Positions 11,178 through 21,399 of a stretch of DNA of 64,000 nucleotides are shown here, piece by piece (position 1 is the stretch's first letter; each line of letters begins with the position of its first letter). The stretch lies in contig CP136061.1 of NCBI GenBank assembly GCA_032622095.1, positions 94,797,345-94,861,344 on the forward strand. Direction: 5' to 3'. The translations under genes were made by a program, and so were the position numbers. Origin of the DNA: Siphonodentalium dalli. Taxonomy: Eukaryota; Mollusca; Scaphopoda; Gadilida; Siphonodentaliidae. The notes under the pieces are model-generated. The model ran no database searches. It saw only the letters and a list, made by a program, of their open reading frames with translations, and was not told where the DNA came from.

Positions 11178-11392
11178 ACAGTAATGCCCTTAGTAATCGA
11201 CTCCTTAACCACAGCAGAATTATGGGTAACTTTCAGGATTTAGTCAGAAATATGGCTTGTTACCATTCACCGGAAAGCTCTCCCCGAGAGCTTTCCGATG
11301 AATGGCAACAAGCCATATTTCCGACTAAATCCTGAAAAGTTACCCATAATTCTGATGTGGTTATGGAGTCGATTACTTAGGGCATTACTGTA
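11178..11392. mobile_element. MITE A, complete copy
   Basis: tacagtaatgcccttagtaa ... ggcattactgta, palindromic about agctctccccgagagct. Just outside the right end of the DIRS element. Confidence 0.88.
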
Positions 11393-11478
11393 TGTTAAGG
11401 GCTCAAGGAGTGAGATTTGGTCTATTATAAAAAAAACATCCAACGTGGTATGAAATTTGAAATGGATTTGATACATCC

Positions 11479-11592
11479 TACAGTAATGCCCTAAATAATC
11501 GACTCCTTAACCACAGCAGAATTATGGGTAACTTTTCAGGAATTAGTCGGAAATATGGCTTGCTGCCATTCATCGGAAAGCTCTTACTGAGA
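11479..11592. repeat. MITE A, left half only
   Basis: tacagtaatgccctaaataa to the central agctcttactgagag. The right arm is missing. Confidence 0.85.
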
Positions 11593-11799
11593 GTCCAACT
11601 ATAAAGAAGTAAGATCTTTCAACTTGAAATAATGTGGTCTGATGCGGGATGAGTACCACTTATTTAGAACATACACTGTATATAATCACATATTATTCTA
11701 TATCTCCAGATAATATTGTTGTTACTTCATCACTTTGTTCCAAGCAAGTTTGAGCTATTGCCATGTGTTGACGTCCATCCATGCATGTGTCTGTCATTA

Positions 11800-12080
11800 A
11801 CTTCCAGCAGCCATCTTGGATTTCAAATTTTAATCCATCAGCAAACCCTGCAGCCCGCAGTTGTTGGAAAATTATTTTGAAAATGAATAGACATGTTTAG
11901 GATATCTCTAAATAGGAGTTATCAAATTTGAATGATGTTCGATGAAAAAAATGGCCGCCATCAACCAACTTGTATTTTACTCTTTGCATCACTAAATACT
12001 TTGGCATGTCCTGCTGCCAATATTTTTATCCAATTGATCACAAACTTCATAGGGCTCTTCGGGTTGACCTTCGGTATTAT
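11800..12080. repeat. Dispersed repeat shared with 24905-25290
   Basis: Blocks such as cagccatcttggatttcaaa, attgatcacaaacttcatag and atggccgcca recur in the exon 13-14 intron. Family unknown, noncoding. Confidence 0.65.
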
Positions 12081-12233
12081 TTAAACTTCCTGCATTCCTC
12101 ATCGCTCCATAGACTGTAATGTATGACATTATCCCGGGATATCCCCTCTCCAAGTTGAGATACAGTGTCATTGACACTTTCATATTTATATATATTTGTA
12201 TATATTATATTTATCATCTGTACTTGCTTTCAG

Positions 12234-12347
12234 ATGTTGATGAATGTCTTGTGGTTAATGTTTGTAACAACGGAGCGTGTACCAACATGTTTGGTAGCTA
12301 CATATGTTCCTGCAATCCTGAGTATACAGGGAAAAACTGTGACGTTG
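12234..12347 (+). CDS. cbEGF exon 3 (short class)
   Basis: 114-nt exon between gctttcag and gtaagaaa. It opens DVDEC and has C2-NNGA-C3 and CTNMFGSYIC. The usual Gly after C5 is replaced by Glu (CNPEYTGKNC), a small departure from the EGF consensus that also removes the EOGT site. All six cysteines are present. Confidence 0.94.
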
Positions 12348-12393
12348 GTAAGAAAAATAATCGGTGCTGCTGGTACCAAAGAGACTAAAAGTG

Positions 12394-12536
12394 TTAAACC
12401 CTTTCATGGCGGGAGCTGCATTGATGCAGCATTAAAGATCCTGTGCCAGTGCATTCTCTAACATATGTGAGGCTCCCTATATAAGAGAATGCATTGGCAC
12501 ATGGTTTTCGCAAACTTTCAGGAAGCTCCAGTCATG
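12394..12536. repeat. TTAA-type hairpin repeat B, decayed
   Basis: Begins ttaaaccctttcatggcggg, with one hairpin (gtgccagtgcattctct ... agagaatgcattggcac). The right terminus is lost. Confidence 0.75.
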
Positions 12537-12860
12537 TTTCTCGGCAAGAAGCATGAAATATAGCCACATGGTGAAAGTTTATGGCTGTCAAATTGGTGAA
12601 TAATTTATGGGAAGGGTTGGTGTTTTTTTCTATGTCATTTTTTTCTCCTTAAGGGTAGTGTGACATTTGTCAAAAATGCAGTGTGACGCAGTACGTTGAC
12701 AAGTACTTTTGGGTATATTTTCGTGTGTCTAAAAGGACGTTCTTTAATTTTTTATGTGCAGGGTAAACCCATTCTTCCGAATACAGGTCTGCATGATTTG
12801 CTAACACTTATATAAATGATTTGGTGTCTTGTAACCATGTCCAACTGAGCAATTCCTCGC

Positions 12861-13403
12861 TTAACCCTTTCTATACTGAATACTCATTGATGAGTAGTTC
12901 CGTTAGGAAATGTTCAGATAATAAGTTCACCATAGGTCGTTTGTTGAACTTATTATCTGAACATTTCCCACCAATCCCAACAATGAAACTGTCGGAACAA
13001 TATTAACCATTTCTTTACTGAATAACCATTGATGATTAGTTATCTTTTCCGAAATGTTCAGATAATAATTTAAGTTCAGCACAAAACCATACAGTAATGC
13101 TCTAAGTAATCGACTTGTTAACCACAGCAGAATTATGGGTAACTTTTCAGGATTTAGTCGGAAATATGGCTTGTTGCCATTCATCGGAAAGCTCTCGTGG
13201 TTAAGAAGTCAATTACTTACAGCATTACTGTATGTCGTTTGTTGAATTTATTACCTGAAATCTTTCTGCTCTTGTATTATCTGTTTTTATATCTGTCGTC
13301 TGCTTATATATCCTGAACATGCCTCAAAATTAATAATAGACCATTCCAATATACACTATTATATAACTGGATGGGACAATCCATTTAGTATTGAAAGGGT
13401 TAA
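12861..13403. mobile_element. TTAA-target element (TTAACCCTTTCTATAC family) with nested MITE A
   Basis: Begins TTAACCCTTTCTATACT and ends AGTATTGAAAGGGTTAA, with internal foldbacks of gttcagataataagttc. A MITE A copy is inserted at 13090-13232. The family has a piggyBac-type TTAA target and related fragments near 13698, 23000, 36880, 50406 and 54590. Confidence 0.75.
13090..13232. mobile_element. MITE A, internally deleted, nested
   Basis: tacagtaatgctctaagtaa ... acagcattactgta, with most of the right arm deleted at agctctcgtggttaag. Confidence 0.85.
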
Positions 13404-13566
13404 CTTATTTTTGGTCTAAAATTTCCAACTGCTATCGTTTCAAGCATGAAATTTACATCTTTTGAATATTTGTACCAAAGTTGGGGGTGGGGGTGAGACA
13501 TGCAGCAACCACCACCACCACAGGTCTGAATGATCATGTATTGATGTATTGACCTCTGTATTTCAG

Positions 13567-13689
13567 ACATTGACGAGTGTTCTATGCTAGAGATCTATTG
13601 TCCGTATGGCTCCGGAACCTGCGCGAATTCAGCTGGGGGCTACACATGCACCTGTTCTACTGGATACTCCGGGACCGACTGTCAAACAA
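13567..13689 (+). CDS. cbEGF exon 4 (long class)
   Basis: 123-nt exon between tatttcag and gttagttc. It opens DIDEC, has the long-class loop CPYGSGTC, then CANSAGGYTC, and an EOGT-consensus C5-C6 loop CSTGYSGTDC. The final partial codon gives Ser rather than Gly at the junction (a|gt). A TTAACCCTTTCTATACT repeat fragment begins nine bases into the next intron. Confidence 0.95.
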
Positions 13690-13697
13690 GTTAGTTC

Positions 13698-13820
13698 TTA
13701 ACCCTTTCTATACTAAATACTCATTGACTTGCGAACTGTTCAAACTATTATGTAAACATTTCCCATCAATGAATATGAATTCTTCTGCATTTGTATTATC
13801 ATTTTGTCTGGCTGTCGTCT
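13698..13820. repeat. Fragment of the TTAACCCTTTCTATAC family
   Basis: ttaaccctttctatactaaat, followed by decayed copies of the family interior. It starts nine bases after the exon 4 donor. Confidence 0.6.
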
Positions 13821-13989
13821 GCTCATATATCATAAATTTGTTTTGTTACAAGGACGGGAAAATTGATGATATAGATCAAACAAAATCGTAAATGTGATTT
13901 CTGTGTAAAAATAAAAAAAACATTGAATTAAAGAAGATATTTTTTTCTCAAAGTTACCAAACACTTTTGAATATGTTAGACAGGTTACT

Positions 13990-14229
13990 TTAACACTGTC
14001 ATGACTTGAGATTCCTGTACCAACGCATTCTCTTATATATACGAGTCTACCATAGGGAGTCTTGCATATATAAGAGAATACATTGGCCTAACAATATTAC
14101 CTTGACCTTGTAAGCCAGATCATTCTCTTTTATATGCGAGACTCCCTATGGGAGAGTCACATATATAAGAGAATGCACTGGCACAGGATCTTTAATGCTG
14201 CACCAGCGCAGCTCTCATGAAAGGGTTAA
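13990..14229. mobile_element. TTAA-type hairpin repeat B
   Basis: TTAACACTGTCATGACTTGA ... CATGAAAGGGTTAAG. It contains two hairpins built from gcattctcttatatatgcgag and its complement, separated by a spacer (taacaatattaccttgacct). Confidence 0.8.
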
Positions 14230-14292
14230 GTGATCCAATAAAAATTAAATCCAGGCTTGGTGCCTATTCCTTTATAATTTGCCTTCTTACAG

Positions 14293-14406
14293 ACGTGAAC
14301 GAGTGCGCGGCAAACCCATGTCAGAATGCAGCTGTGTGTAGTGACACATTAGGAAGTTACTTCTGCTCGTGTATGCCAGGCTGGATGGGACAGAACTGTG
14401 ATACAG
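14293..14406 (+). CDS. cbEGF exon 5 (short class)
   Basis: 114-nt exon between cttacag and gtatgcat. It opens DVNEC and encodes C1-AANP-C2-QNAAV-C3-SDTLGSYF-C4-S-C5-MPGWMGQN-C6. The C1-C2 loop is the four-residue, Notch-like size. The exon is preceded by a TTAA-type hairpin repeat that ends 63 bases upstream. Confidence 0.95.
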
Positions 14407-14648
14407 GTATGCATAAATTAATAAATTATAAAATTATACTCCTGATAAGTTTTCATTTTGAATCGCGAATCAAATTGGTAGATAAAGATACAAGATCACA
14501 TCGAATCTCAAATAAAACGGTGGTCTCAAGTGTATCAAGAGTGAAGATGCGGAACAGTTCAGGGGAACACCTAAGTAAATAGCCATAATGAATCTAAACC
14601 GTAATAATGGTAAAAGATCATCAATGGATCCTGTATTATCTAACCATA

Positions 14649-14914
14649 TTAACCCTTTCATGATTGGAGCTATGCTGGTGCAGCATTAACAATCCTGTGC
14701 CAGTGCATTCTCTTATTTATGCGAGTCTCCCATAGTGAGCCTCCCTCGCATCTATAAGAGAATGCACTGGCTTACAATGTCAAGGTAAATATTGTTAAGC
14801 CAATGCATTCTCTTATATATGCGAGGCTCCCTATGGGAGACTCGCATATATAAGAGAATGCATTGGCACAGGATTTTCGCAAAATTTCAAGAAGCTCCAG
14901 TCATGGGAGGGTAA
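14649..14914. mobile_element. TTAA-type hairpin repeat B
   Basis: TTAACCCTTTCATGATTGGA to gctccagtcatgggagggta, with two hairpins. The right TTAA has decayed to gtaaa. Confidence 0.78.
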
Positions 14915-15097
14915 ATGTTAGTTCTGGTCTTCTGTGCAATATACGATCTAAAATAAATCATTTGATGATCAGAACCGTCAATTTCGATTCAAATCAGTCG
15001 AGAGATTCTGAATGGCATATTGGTATCAAATTGATTCGCAGGGCCCTAGCATCTAGTGATGCAAACAGTGAAATGGTGCCTCCCATAGCAGATGAAG

Positions 15098-15165
15098 CTC
15101 AGCAGAATGAGGTTCTCAGAGAGAATTTGGTAATGCTAGCCCGCTGTGCGGGATAGCGTCACTAA
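15098..15165. repeat. MITE C fragment
   Basis: tcagcagaatgaggttctca ... gggatagcgtcactaa. One inner arm only. Confidence 0.75.
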
Positions 15166-15334
15166 TCAGTTATTTCTGTGTGTGTTTCTTTGTAAATTTG
15201 TTTTATTTTCGTTTTTCTCGATGATCCCATATTTGGGTTTTTCAATTCAGCCAAAGATTTTACAAATTTAGAAATCGCCAAAACATTGGCCAAAATAATT
15301 TTCCGGCCAGTGTGAGCCTGGCAATAAAGGTAGT

Positions 15335-15588
15335 CAAGCCTTGAAATAGTATGTCTGTCATTTGCAGAATGAGGTCCCTAGAGGGTGAATTTAGTGATGC
15401 TACCCCGCATAGCAGGCTAGCATCACCAAATTCACCCTCTGGGAACCTCATTCTGCTGAGGTGTAAGCAGAATGAGGTCCCCAGAGGGTGAATTTGGTGA
15501 TGCTAGCCCGCTATGCGGGGTAGCATCACTAAATTCACGCTCTGGGGACCTCATTCTGCAAATGACAGACACACTATTTCAAGGCTTG
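15335..15588. mobile_element. hAT-type MITE C, short copy
   Basis: CAAGCCTTGAAATAG ... CTATTTCAAGGCTTG, flanked by the 8-bp duplication aaggtagt (15327-15334 and 15589-15596). Same internal foldback as the copy at 4923-5176. Confidence 0.9.
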
Positions 15589-15596
15589 AAGGTAGT

Positions 15597-16367
15597 TATA
15601 GTATCAATGTTAGTCATATTCTTGGATTAAAGATACGGGCGGCGTTGGCGGTGGGTATGCTGTTAAAATATTCACCTCCGTCAAAAACTGCCATAAATAG
15701 AAAGAATAGTAAAATATAGACATACTTTGTTCTAATACCAATCAGAAATATGGTATAAACAGTATGTTATTGTCATTTTTTTCCTTTGTTATGTAAACAA
15801 AAGCAAAAAACGTTACGTTACCTGGCTTTTGTTTAGATCCGGATATGGTAAACATAAAGAGCGTTATTTGTTACTGTTTTCCTGATATGGAAATAATAAA
15901 GAGCGTTTATATCATTTGTGTGTGATTAACCAATAGAATTGCGATGTTTTATGTAAACAGAAGCAAAACTTCTGTAACACGAGCAGGCTCTTGTTACGTA
16001 CACCATCGTACGTCTTCGACAATATACTATTAACGCACTGATTATGTTTGGCATATGAACAAAACTATATATATTTTAATATTCCCTCTGTTGATGGTGA
16101 TTTGAACAAATATGAATATTTCTGCAACGAACGCCGCCCGTGCCTTTAAATTTACCTGACACAAGAGTCTGGAATAAATAAGGAACCAAACTTGTATCAT
16201 AATGTAGAATTTTTTAATGAACTTGTTGCAGACGGCGCATATTCACTCAAGCTTTACTTTCGTAAAATATATATTCTTGCACCATCTGCAACTCATCCGA
16301 TAAAAGAATCCCGATTAATATGTGCATTGCGTTCTGTCTATTAATTTGGCCTTGTTTTCTATTTCAG
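15597..16367. other. Intron 5-6 remainder: nothing recognised
   Basis: AT-rich intron. There are weak direct repeats around agcaaaa/taaagagcgtt (15800-15990) but no exon or clear element. Confidence 0.5.
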
Positions 16368-16487
16368 ATAAGAATGAATGCCTCGAATATGACAAGTGTG
16401 CTACCGGGAGCGGTATCTGTACAAATACTGTTGGGAGTTACACATGCAGCTGTGTGGCAGGGTATACTGGTTCAGATTGCACACAAA
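16368..16487 (+). CDS. cbEGF exon 6 (long class, one residue shorter)
   Basis: 120-nt exon between atttcag and gtgagtat. It opens DKNEC and has the C2-ATGSGI-C3 loop of the long class, but C1-C2 is one residue shorter than its siblings. It carries CTNTVGSYTC and the EOGT-consensus loop CVAGYTGSDC. The junction residue is Ser (a|gt), as in exon 4. Confidence 0.94.
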
Positions 16488-16842
16488 GTGAGTATTGAGG
16501 GTGCATGTCAACCCCCCTCCCCCTTTTTCTGGTAAATGGGATTCGGATGATTTTGAAGAGATAACGCAGAATTTATACTCCTCTGTTAACTACATGCTAC
16601 TTGTGATTTGTATGCTCAATAGCATCAAATTGTTTAAATTTTGACTATTTCTCTGCAAAAAGGACATATTTTGATGTAATTCTGTATCATACATCTTGAT
16701 GTTCTGCTTGTGCATAACTTTGACCTTTGCCAATGGTTTGGGTATAATTTAATTAGGAATCAGACCCCCTTAAAACTGAGATTCCCGGGAATCAGCCATT
16801 GTGTAGTCGCCACCAGGTGATTTCGCTAATTATTAGATATAA

Positions 16843-16963
16843 TTCTTGTTTCAATTAAGTTTATGAGTTACATGTATAACCAAAAAGTTTACTATAACGC
16901 TCATTATAGAAATTGTCTTCAAACTTTTTGGTTATAACTGCATAAACTCAAAACAAATAGAAA
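16843..16963. repeat. Small inverted repeat
   Basis: Arms attcttgtttcaattaagtt ... aactcaaaacaaatagaatt-like, with inner arms taaccaaaaagttt and aaactttttggtta. About 120 bp, hairpin-forming, in the 530-base intron before exon 7. Confidence 0.7.
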
Positions 16964-17017
16964 TTAAAAAAATTTTAATGTTAAAACTATATGTAAGATG
17001 TTTCCTTCACTTTATAG

Positions 17018-17134
17018 ACATAAATGAATGCACTGCGACTGCTGGCTTATGTAACAATGGAGTCTGCACGGACACAATTGGTAGTTTCTACTGCACCTGC
17101 AAGCTTGGCTGGAGAGGAGCGCTCTGTAATACAG
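17018..17134 (+). CDS. cbEGF exon 7 (short class; donor half amplified downstream)
   Basis: 117-nt exon between tttatag and gtatggat. It opens DINEC, has CNNGVC, then CTDTIGSFYC, and a tryptophan-type C5-C6 loop CKLGWRGALC. The last 34 bases plus the donor and 24 intron bases form a 58-bp unit that is tandemly repeated downstream (17159-18079). Only this first donor keeps the frame clean: reading through reaches TAA at 17158-17160. Confidence 0.94.
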
Positions 17135-17158
17135 GTATGGATCAGACTTTTTATATGT

Positions 17159-18079
17159 AAGCTTGGCTGGAGAGGAGCGCTCTGTAATACAGGTATGGAT
17201 CAGACTTTTTATATGTAAGCTTGGCTGGAGAGGAGCGCTCTGTAATACAGGTATGGCTCTGTAATACAGGTATGGCTCTGTAATACAGGTATGGCTCTGT
17301 AATACAGGTATGGCTCTGTAATACAGGTATGGATCAGACTTTTTATATGTAAGCTTGGCTGGAGAGGAGCGCTCTGTAATACAGGTATGGATCAGACTTT
17401 TTATATGTAAGCTTGGCTGGAGAGGAGCGCTCTGTAATACAGGTATGGCTCTGTAATACAGGTATGGCTCTGTAATACAGGTATGGCTCTGTAATACAGG
17501 TATGGCTCTGTAATACAGGTATGGCTCTGTAATACAGGTATGGATCAGACTTTTTATATGTAAGCTTGGCTGGAGAGGAGCGCTCTGTAATACAGGTATG
17601 GATCAGACTTTTTATATGTAAGCTTGGCTGGAGAGGAGCGCTCTGTAATACAGGTATGGCTCTGTAATACAGGTATGGCTCTGTAATACAGGTATGGCTC
17701 TGTAATACAGGTATGGCTCTGTAATACAGGTATGGATCAGACTTTTTATATGTAAGCTTGGCTGGAGAGGAGCGCTCTGTAATACAGGTATGGATCAGAC
17801 TTTTTATATGTAAGCTTGGCTGGAGAGGAGCGCTCTGTAATACAGGTATGGCTCTGTAATACAGGTATGGCTCTGTAATACAGGTATGGCTCTGTAATAC
17901 AGGTATGGCTCTGTAATACAGGTATGGCTCTGTAATACAGGTATGGCTCTGTAATACAGGTATGGCTCTGTAATACAGGTATGGCTCTGTAATACAGGTA
18001 TGGCTCTGTAATACAGGTATGGCTCTGTAATACAGGTATGGCTCTGTAATACAGGTATGGATCAGACTTTTTATATGTA
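17159..18079. repeat. Tandem array of exon 7 end plus 5' splice site
   Basis: The array interleaves a 58-bp unit (aagcttggctggagaggagc ... tttttatatgt) and a 19-bp unit (ctctgtaatacaggtatgg), both derived from the exon 7 donor region. By hand count CAG|GTATGG occurs 33 times, including the genuine donor at 17134/17135. The units are nearly identical, so the expansion is recent or actively homogenised. The 19-bp step shifts frame and the 58-bp unit contains TAA, so the array is not coding. Confidence 0.95.
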
Positions 18080-18800
18080 TTATGTTATTGGTCTGTCTTG
18101 CCATCGGGGTGTCCGTCCGTTCATCTATCGGTTCACTTTTTCGTTTCCGGATGATAACTTTAGTAAGTCTAAACTGAATGGAATGAAATTTGGTATGTGG
18201 GTTCACTAGCACTAAATACAAGGCAAGTTTGAATTCGGGTTCTGCCTGCCAATTTTAACCAGAGTAACTGCACTTTTTGTTGGAATTTGCACTCTATTTT
18301 CATCTCCTGATGATAACTTTAGTAAGTCGGAACTGAATGAAATGAACTTTTGTATGTAAGTTTACTAGTCCAAAATACAGGTGAAGTTCGAATTTGGGTT
18401 TCGCCCGCCATTTTCACCAGAGTTATGGCCCTTTTCATTGGAATTTGCACTAAATTTTTGTTTCCAGATGATAACTTTAGTAAGTCTGAACTGAATGGAA
18501 TGATATTTGGTATCTGAGTTTACTAGCACTAAATACAAGGCAAGTTTGAATTTGGGTTCTGCCCGCCAATTTCACCAGAGTTATAGCCCTTTTGGTAGGA
18601 ATTTTCACTAAATTTTCATCTCACGATGATAACTTTAGTAAGTCTGAACTGACTGAAATGAAATTTGGTATGTAAGTTTACTAGTCCAAAAATACAGGTC
18701 AAGTTAAAATTTGGGTTCTGCCCTCCAATTTCACCAGAGTTATTGCCCATTGTTGAAATTACCACAGCGTATTTTGCCACGCCCATGGTATGCTCTTATT
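18080..18800. repeat. Helitron/pearl-like element with tandem core
   Basis: After a ccgtccgttcatc stretch come four core repeats of about 160 bp, each with gatgataactttagtaagtc, gaa(c)tgaatgaaatg and ccagagttatggccc. It ends cgtattttgccacgcccatg, an end very like that of 61482-62345. The architecture resembles bivalve pearl/Helitron-associated repeats (family knowledge); assignment tentative. Confidence 0.6.
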
Positions 18801-18904
18801 ACTTTTATATTTTTATTTTTTGGGCCATGCCTACGAAGCATTACACCTCTGGATCGCCCATCTCTGGGTTTAATATCAGTTGCTCGTGGCCAATATTACC
18901 CAAA

Positions 18905-19372
18905 CAAATGTGATCTGCCATATTAAATCCAGTCGTAAGTCGGGAATTTTTTACCCTGTGCCAATGCATTCTCTTATATATGCGAGTCGACCATAGGCCG
19001 CCTCGCATATATAAGAGAATGCATTGGCCTAACAATTTTTTATCATTTTTTTAAAATAAATGTTTCTTACAATTTTTAGGACATAAAATAAAAAACATCC
19101 ATTACCCTGCAGGGAGCCCCACACATATATATAGAAGCATATAGAAAGAGTGTCGACTGCTCATGTTTGTCTGGGGCTCTGTATGGGTGAAATTAAAAAA
19201 TTGTTAAAGAATACAAGAAAAAATTATTAAAATTGTAAAAAATTGTTAGGCCAATGCATTCTCTTATATATGCGAGGCGACCTATGATCGACTCGCATAT
19301 ATAAGAGAATGCATTGGCACAGGTAAAAAAATCCCGACTTACGACTGGATTTGATATGGCGGGTCACAAATG
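18905..19372. repeat. Hairpin repeat B variant with long outer arms
   Basis: Outer arms (atattaaatccagtcgtaag ... cttacgactggatttgatat) enclose two inverted copies of the ccaatgcattctcttatata hairpin, separated by a spacer rich in aaaattgttaaaga. The outer arms differ from the TTAACCC type. Confidence 0.75.
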
Positions 19373-19451
19373 TCCAAAGAAGTTAGTTGATAGACTCCAA
19401 ATAAATTATTTTATCCAATAAAGTTTCGTTAATACATTTATTCCCTTTCAG

Positions 19452-19574
19452 ACTTTAACGAGTGTGGTGACCCTGACATTTACTGTCCATCGGGAGCTGG
19501 AGACTGTACAAATTCTCAAGGCGGCTACTCATGCACATGTAAAGCAGGGTATCAAGGCTCTATATGTAACCAAG
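19452..19574 (+). CDS. cbEGF exon 8 (long class)
   Basis: 123-nt exon between cctttcag and gtaggctg. It opens DFNEC, has the long-class CPSGAGDC loop, CTNSQGGYSC and CKAGYQGSIC (Gln at the Thr/Ser position, so no EOGT site). A TA-target MITE sits 31 bases into the next intron. Confidence 0.95.
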
Positions 19575-19605
19575 GTAGGCTGTGAATATAAAACTCTAAC
19601 CAAGG

Positions 19606-19822
19606 TACAGTAATGCCCTAAATAATCGACTCCTTAACCACAGCAGAATTATGGGTAACTTTTCTGGATTTAGTTGGAAATATGGCTTGTTGCCATTCAT
19701 CGGAAAGCTCTCAGTGAGAGCTTTCCGATGAATGGTAACAAACCATATTTCCGACTAAATCTTGAAAAGTTACCCATAATTCTGATGTGGTTAAGGAGTC
19801 GATTATTTAGGGCATTACTGTA
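19606..19822. mobile_element. MITE A, complete copy with a readable empty site
   Basis: TA-CAGTAATGCCC ... GGGCATTACTG-TA inserted within a local tandem repeat (ccaaggtaggctgtgaatat). The neighbouring uninterrupted copy at 19571-19590 shows the pre-insertion sequence aaggTAggc, so the TA is duplicated on insertion. Confidence 0.92.
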
Positions 19823-20148
19823 GGCTGTGAATATAAGACTCTAACCAAGATAGGCTGTGAATATTTTAACTATATTCCTGGATTATCTCTTCATATAACA
19901 AATTTGAAATAGTTTTGTGGGTATAAAATAATAAAAATCGGAAATGCTTCTATCATTTATTATTGATTTTATTTAGAATATTTTCTGAAATAATGCGATA
20001 ATTTAAAGTGACACATATTTGTTCTATTTTTAGAACAGACTGTTCAGGCGATATCACGTTTGGCAGATGAAGTTCTCTAACATTTAGCCTATTTGCATGT
20101 TTCATACACCTTTAATGCTGAAGTTCTCTAACACATTTCTCATTATAA

Positions 20149-20210
20149 ATGTAGATGAGTGCTCTTCAAATCCGTGTAGCGGGTCTACATGTACAATCAC
20201 ATTTGGCAGC
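20149..20210 (+). pseudogene. Broken partial copy of exon 9 (pseudoexon a)
   Basis: 62 bases closely match the first half of exon 9 and would read DVDECSSNPCSGSTC and on to the Gly-Ser before C4. A TGA then replaces the rest of the domain. The acceptor AG is mutated (cattataa instead of cattatag), so splicing here is unlikely. It lies in a tandem unit that includes the upstream intron tract 'gaagttctctaacacatttctcatta'-like sequence, seen again before exon 9. Confidence 0.85.
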
Positions 20211-20240
20211 TGAAGTTCTCTAACACATTTTTCATTATAG

Positions 20241-20302
20241 ATTAAAATGATTGCTCTTCCTGTATGTGTAGCGGTTCTACATGTATAATCACATTTCACA
20301 GC
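20241..20302 (+). pseudogene. Broken partial copy of exon 9 (pseudoexon b)
   Basis: This is a second 62-base copy of the exon 9 first half, more diverged than the first. The acceptor tcattatag is intact, but the first full codon after the junction is TAA and the Glu-Cys of the opening motif is lost. If spliced in, it would terminate translation. It lies 92 bases after pseudoexon a and 143 bases before the functional exon 9. Confidence 0.8.
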
Positions 20303-20383
20303 TGAAGTTCTCTAACATTTAGCCTATTTACATGTAATAACACATCTAATGCTCAATTTCTCTTAACATATTTCTCATTATAG

Positions 20384-20494
20384 ATGTAGATGAGTGCTCT
20401 ACCAATCCGTGTAGTGGGTCTATATGTACAAACACACTTGGCAGCTTCCGCTGTACATGTCTTGCTGGATATACTGGGGCTGACTGTTCAATAG
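20384..20494 (+). CDS. cbEGF exon 9 (short class)
   Basis: 111-nt exon between cattatag and gtatgaag. It opens DVDEC and encodes C1-STNP-C2-SGSI-C3-TNTLGSFR-C4-T-C5-LAGYTGAD-C6. It has compact Notch-like spacing and an EOGT-consensus C5-C6 loop. Two decayed partial copies of its 5' half and acceptor lie directly upstream. Confidence 0.95.
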
Positions 20495-20638
20495 GTATGA
20501 AGCTTTTATTGCATGCTTATCGATGGATTATCGAAAAAATAGCAGTTATATATTTATCGTTATCCCGTGCATGAGATATAGAAATTTTCACACTCTCCTG
20601 AAGTTCCAATTCACTTACGGAATATTTCAAAGTTATCC

Positions 20639-21000
20639 CAAACTCAAACTCAAACTCAAACTCAAGTGATTTTATTTGATGCTCAGTATACATAAATTAC
20701 AATATGGTAATGGGGCTCTGTGGAAGCCATGGCTTATGTGTCAGAGCCCTATAATAATACAATAATTATAATATAGACATAATGTGGGTGCAAGTGCAAG
20801 AGGAGAAGAACAGTTGAGAGAGAGAAAGAGATGTAGGTTGGGGAGGGGGAGGGGTGGGGTGGTAAATGGTGTGCATAATATGTTGAAGATACGCTCATAA
20901 GCAATAGAACTATATGTTACTTGATTTCCTGAAACATTATTATTTCAATTTAATGAATGTGTAAGGATGTGACTGAGTTACCAGTGGATCTCAGTTGATT
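20639..21000. repeat. CAAACT microsatellite and adjacent unclassified repeat
   Basis: About four copies of the hexamer caaact precede gattttatttgatgctcag and a purine-rich stretch near 20800. It might be the tail of a LINE or SINE in reverse orientation; not proven. Confidence 0.45.
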
Positions 21001-21290
21001 TGGGCTAAGAATATGGTTGCTTTGTTCATTTTTTGTCCTTTGATGAATTTGAATAATATAGAAGGTGATTAACACATATGGGTCATTTATGAAACATTAT
21101 AGCTATTGATAAAGTGATCTTTTAGATATTTGATGATCCCAGATCAGTTATCCTTAAAGATCTGTGTCATAATATACACACAAGCAGGCTAAAATATTAT
21201 TTAATTAAAGTCAGATGAGAGTGGTTTCTTCAAGAGCATTTCTGTGTTCAGAAAAATGAGTGAGGAATTAAAAACTTAATAGGATGATTG

Positions 21291-21399
21291 TCCAATGCTT
21301 CCCATAGGGAGCATTGCATATATAAGAGAATACATTGGCCTGACATTTATTATGACCTTGTAAGCCAGTGCATTCTCTTATATATGCGAGGCTCCCTTA
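21291..21399. repeat. Hairpin repeat B fragment
   Basis: ccaatgcttcccatagggag, cattgcatatataagagaat and gtgcattctcttatatatgc. Both inner hairpin halves survive, but the TTAA termini are gone. Confidence 0.75.

Larger units (their letters stand above)
20036..20383. repeat. Tandem units carrying the exon 9 acceptor region
   Basis: Repeats of ggcagctgaagttctctaac, atttagcctatttgcatgt and cacatttctcattatagatg surround the two pseudoexons and lead into exon 9. Confidence 0.85.

Noticed and set aside
14863-15156. 97-codon plus-strand frame
   Set aside because: It spans the end of one TTAA-type repeat and part of MITE C; repeat-derived, no domain.
17343-18221. 292-codon minus-strand frame with repeats of YLYYRAIPVLQ-type residues
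   Set aside because: It is the stop-free antisense reading of the 19-bp/58-bp satellite. The repeat period produces an artificial 19-residue protein repeat, and there is no independent coding evidence.
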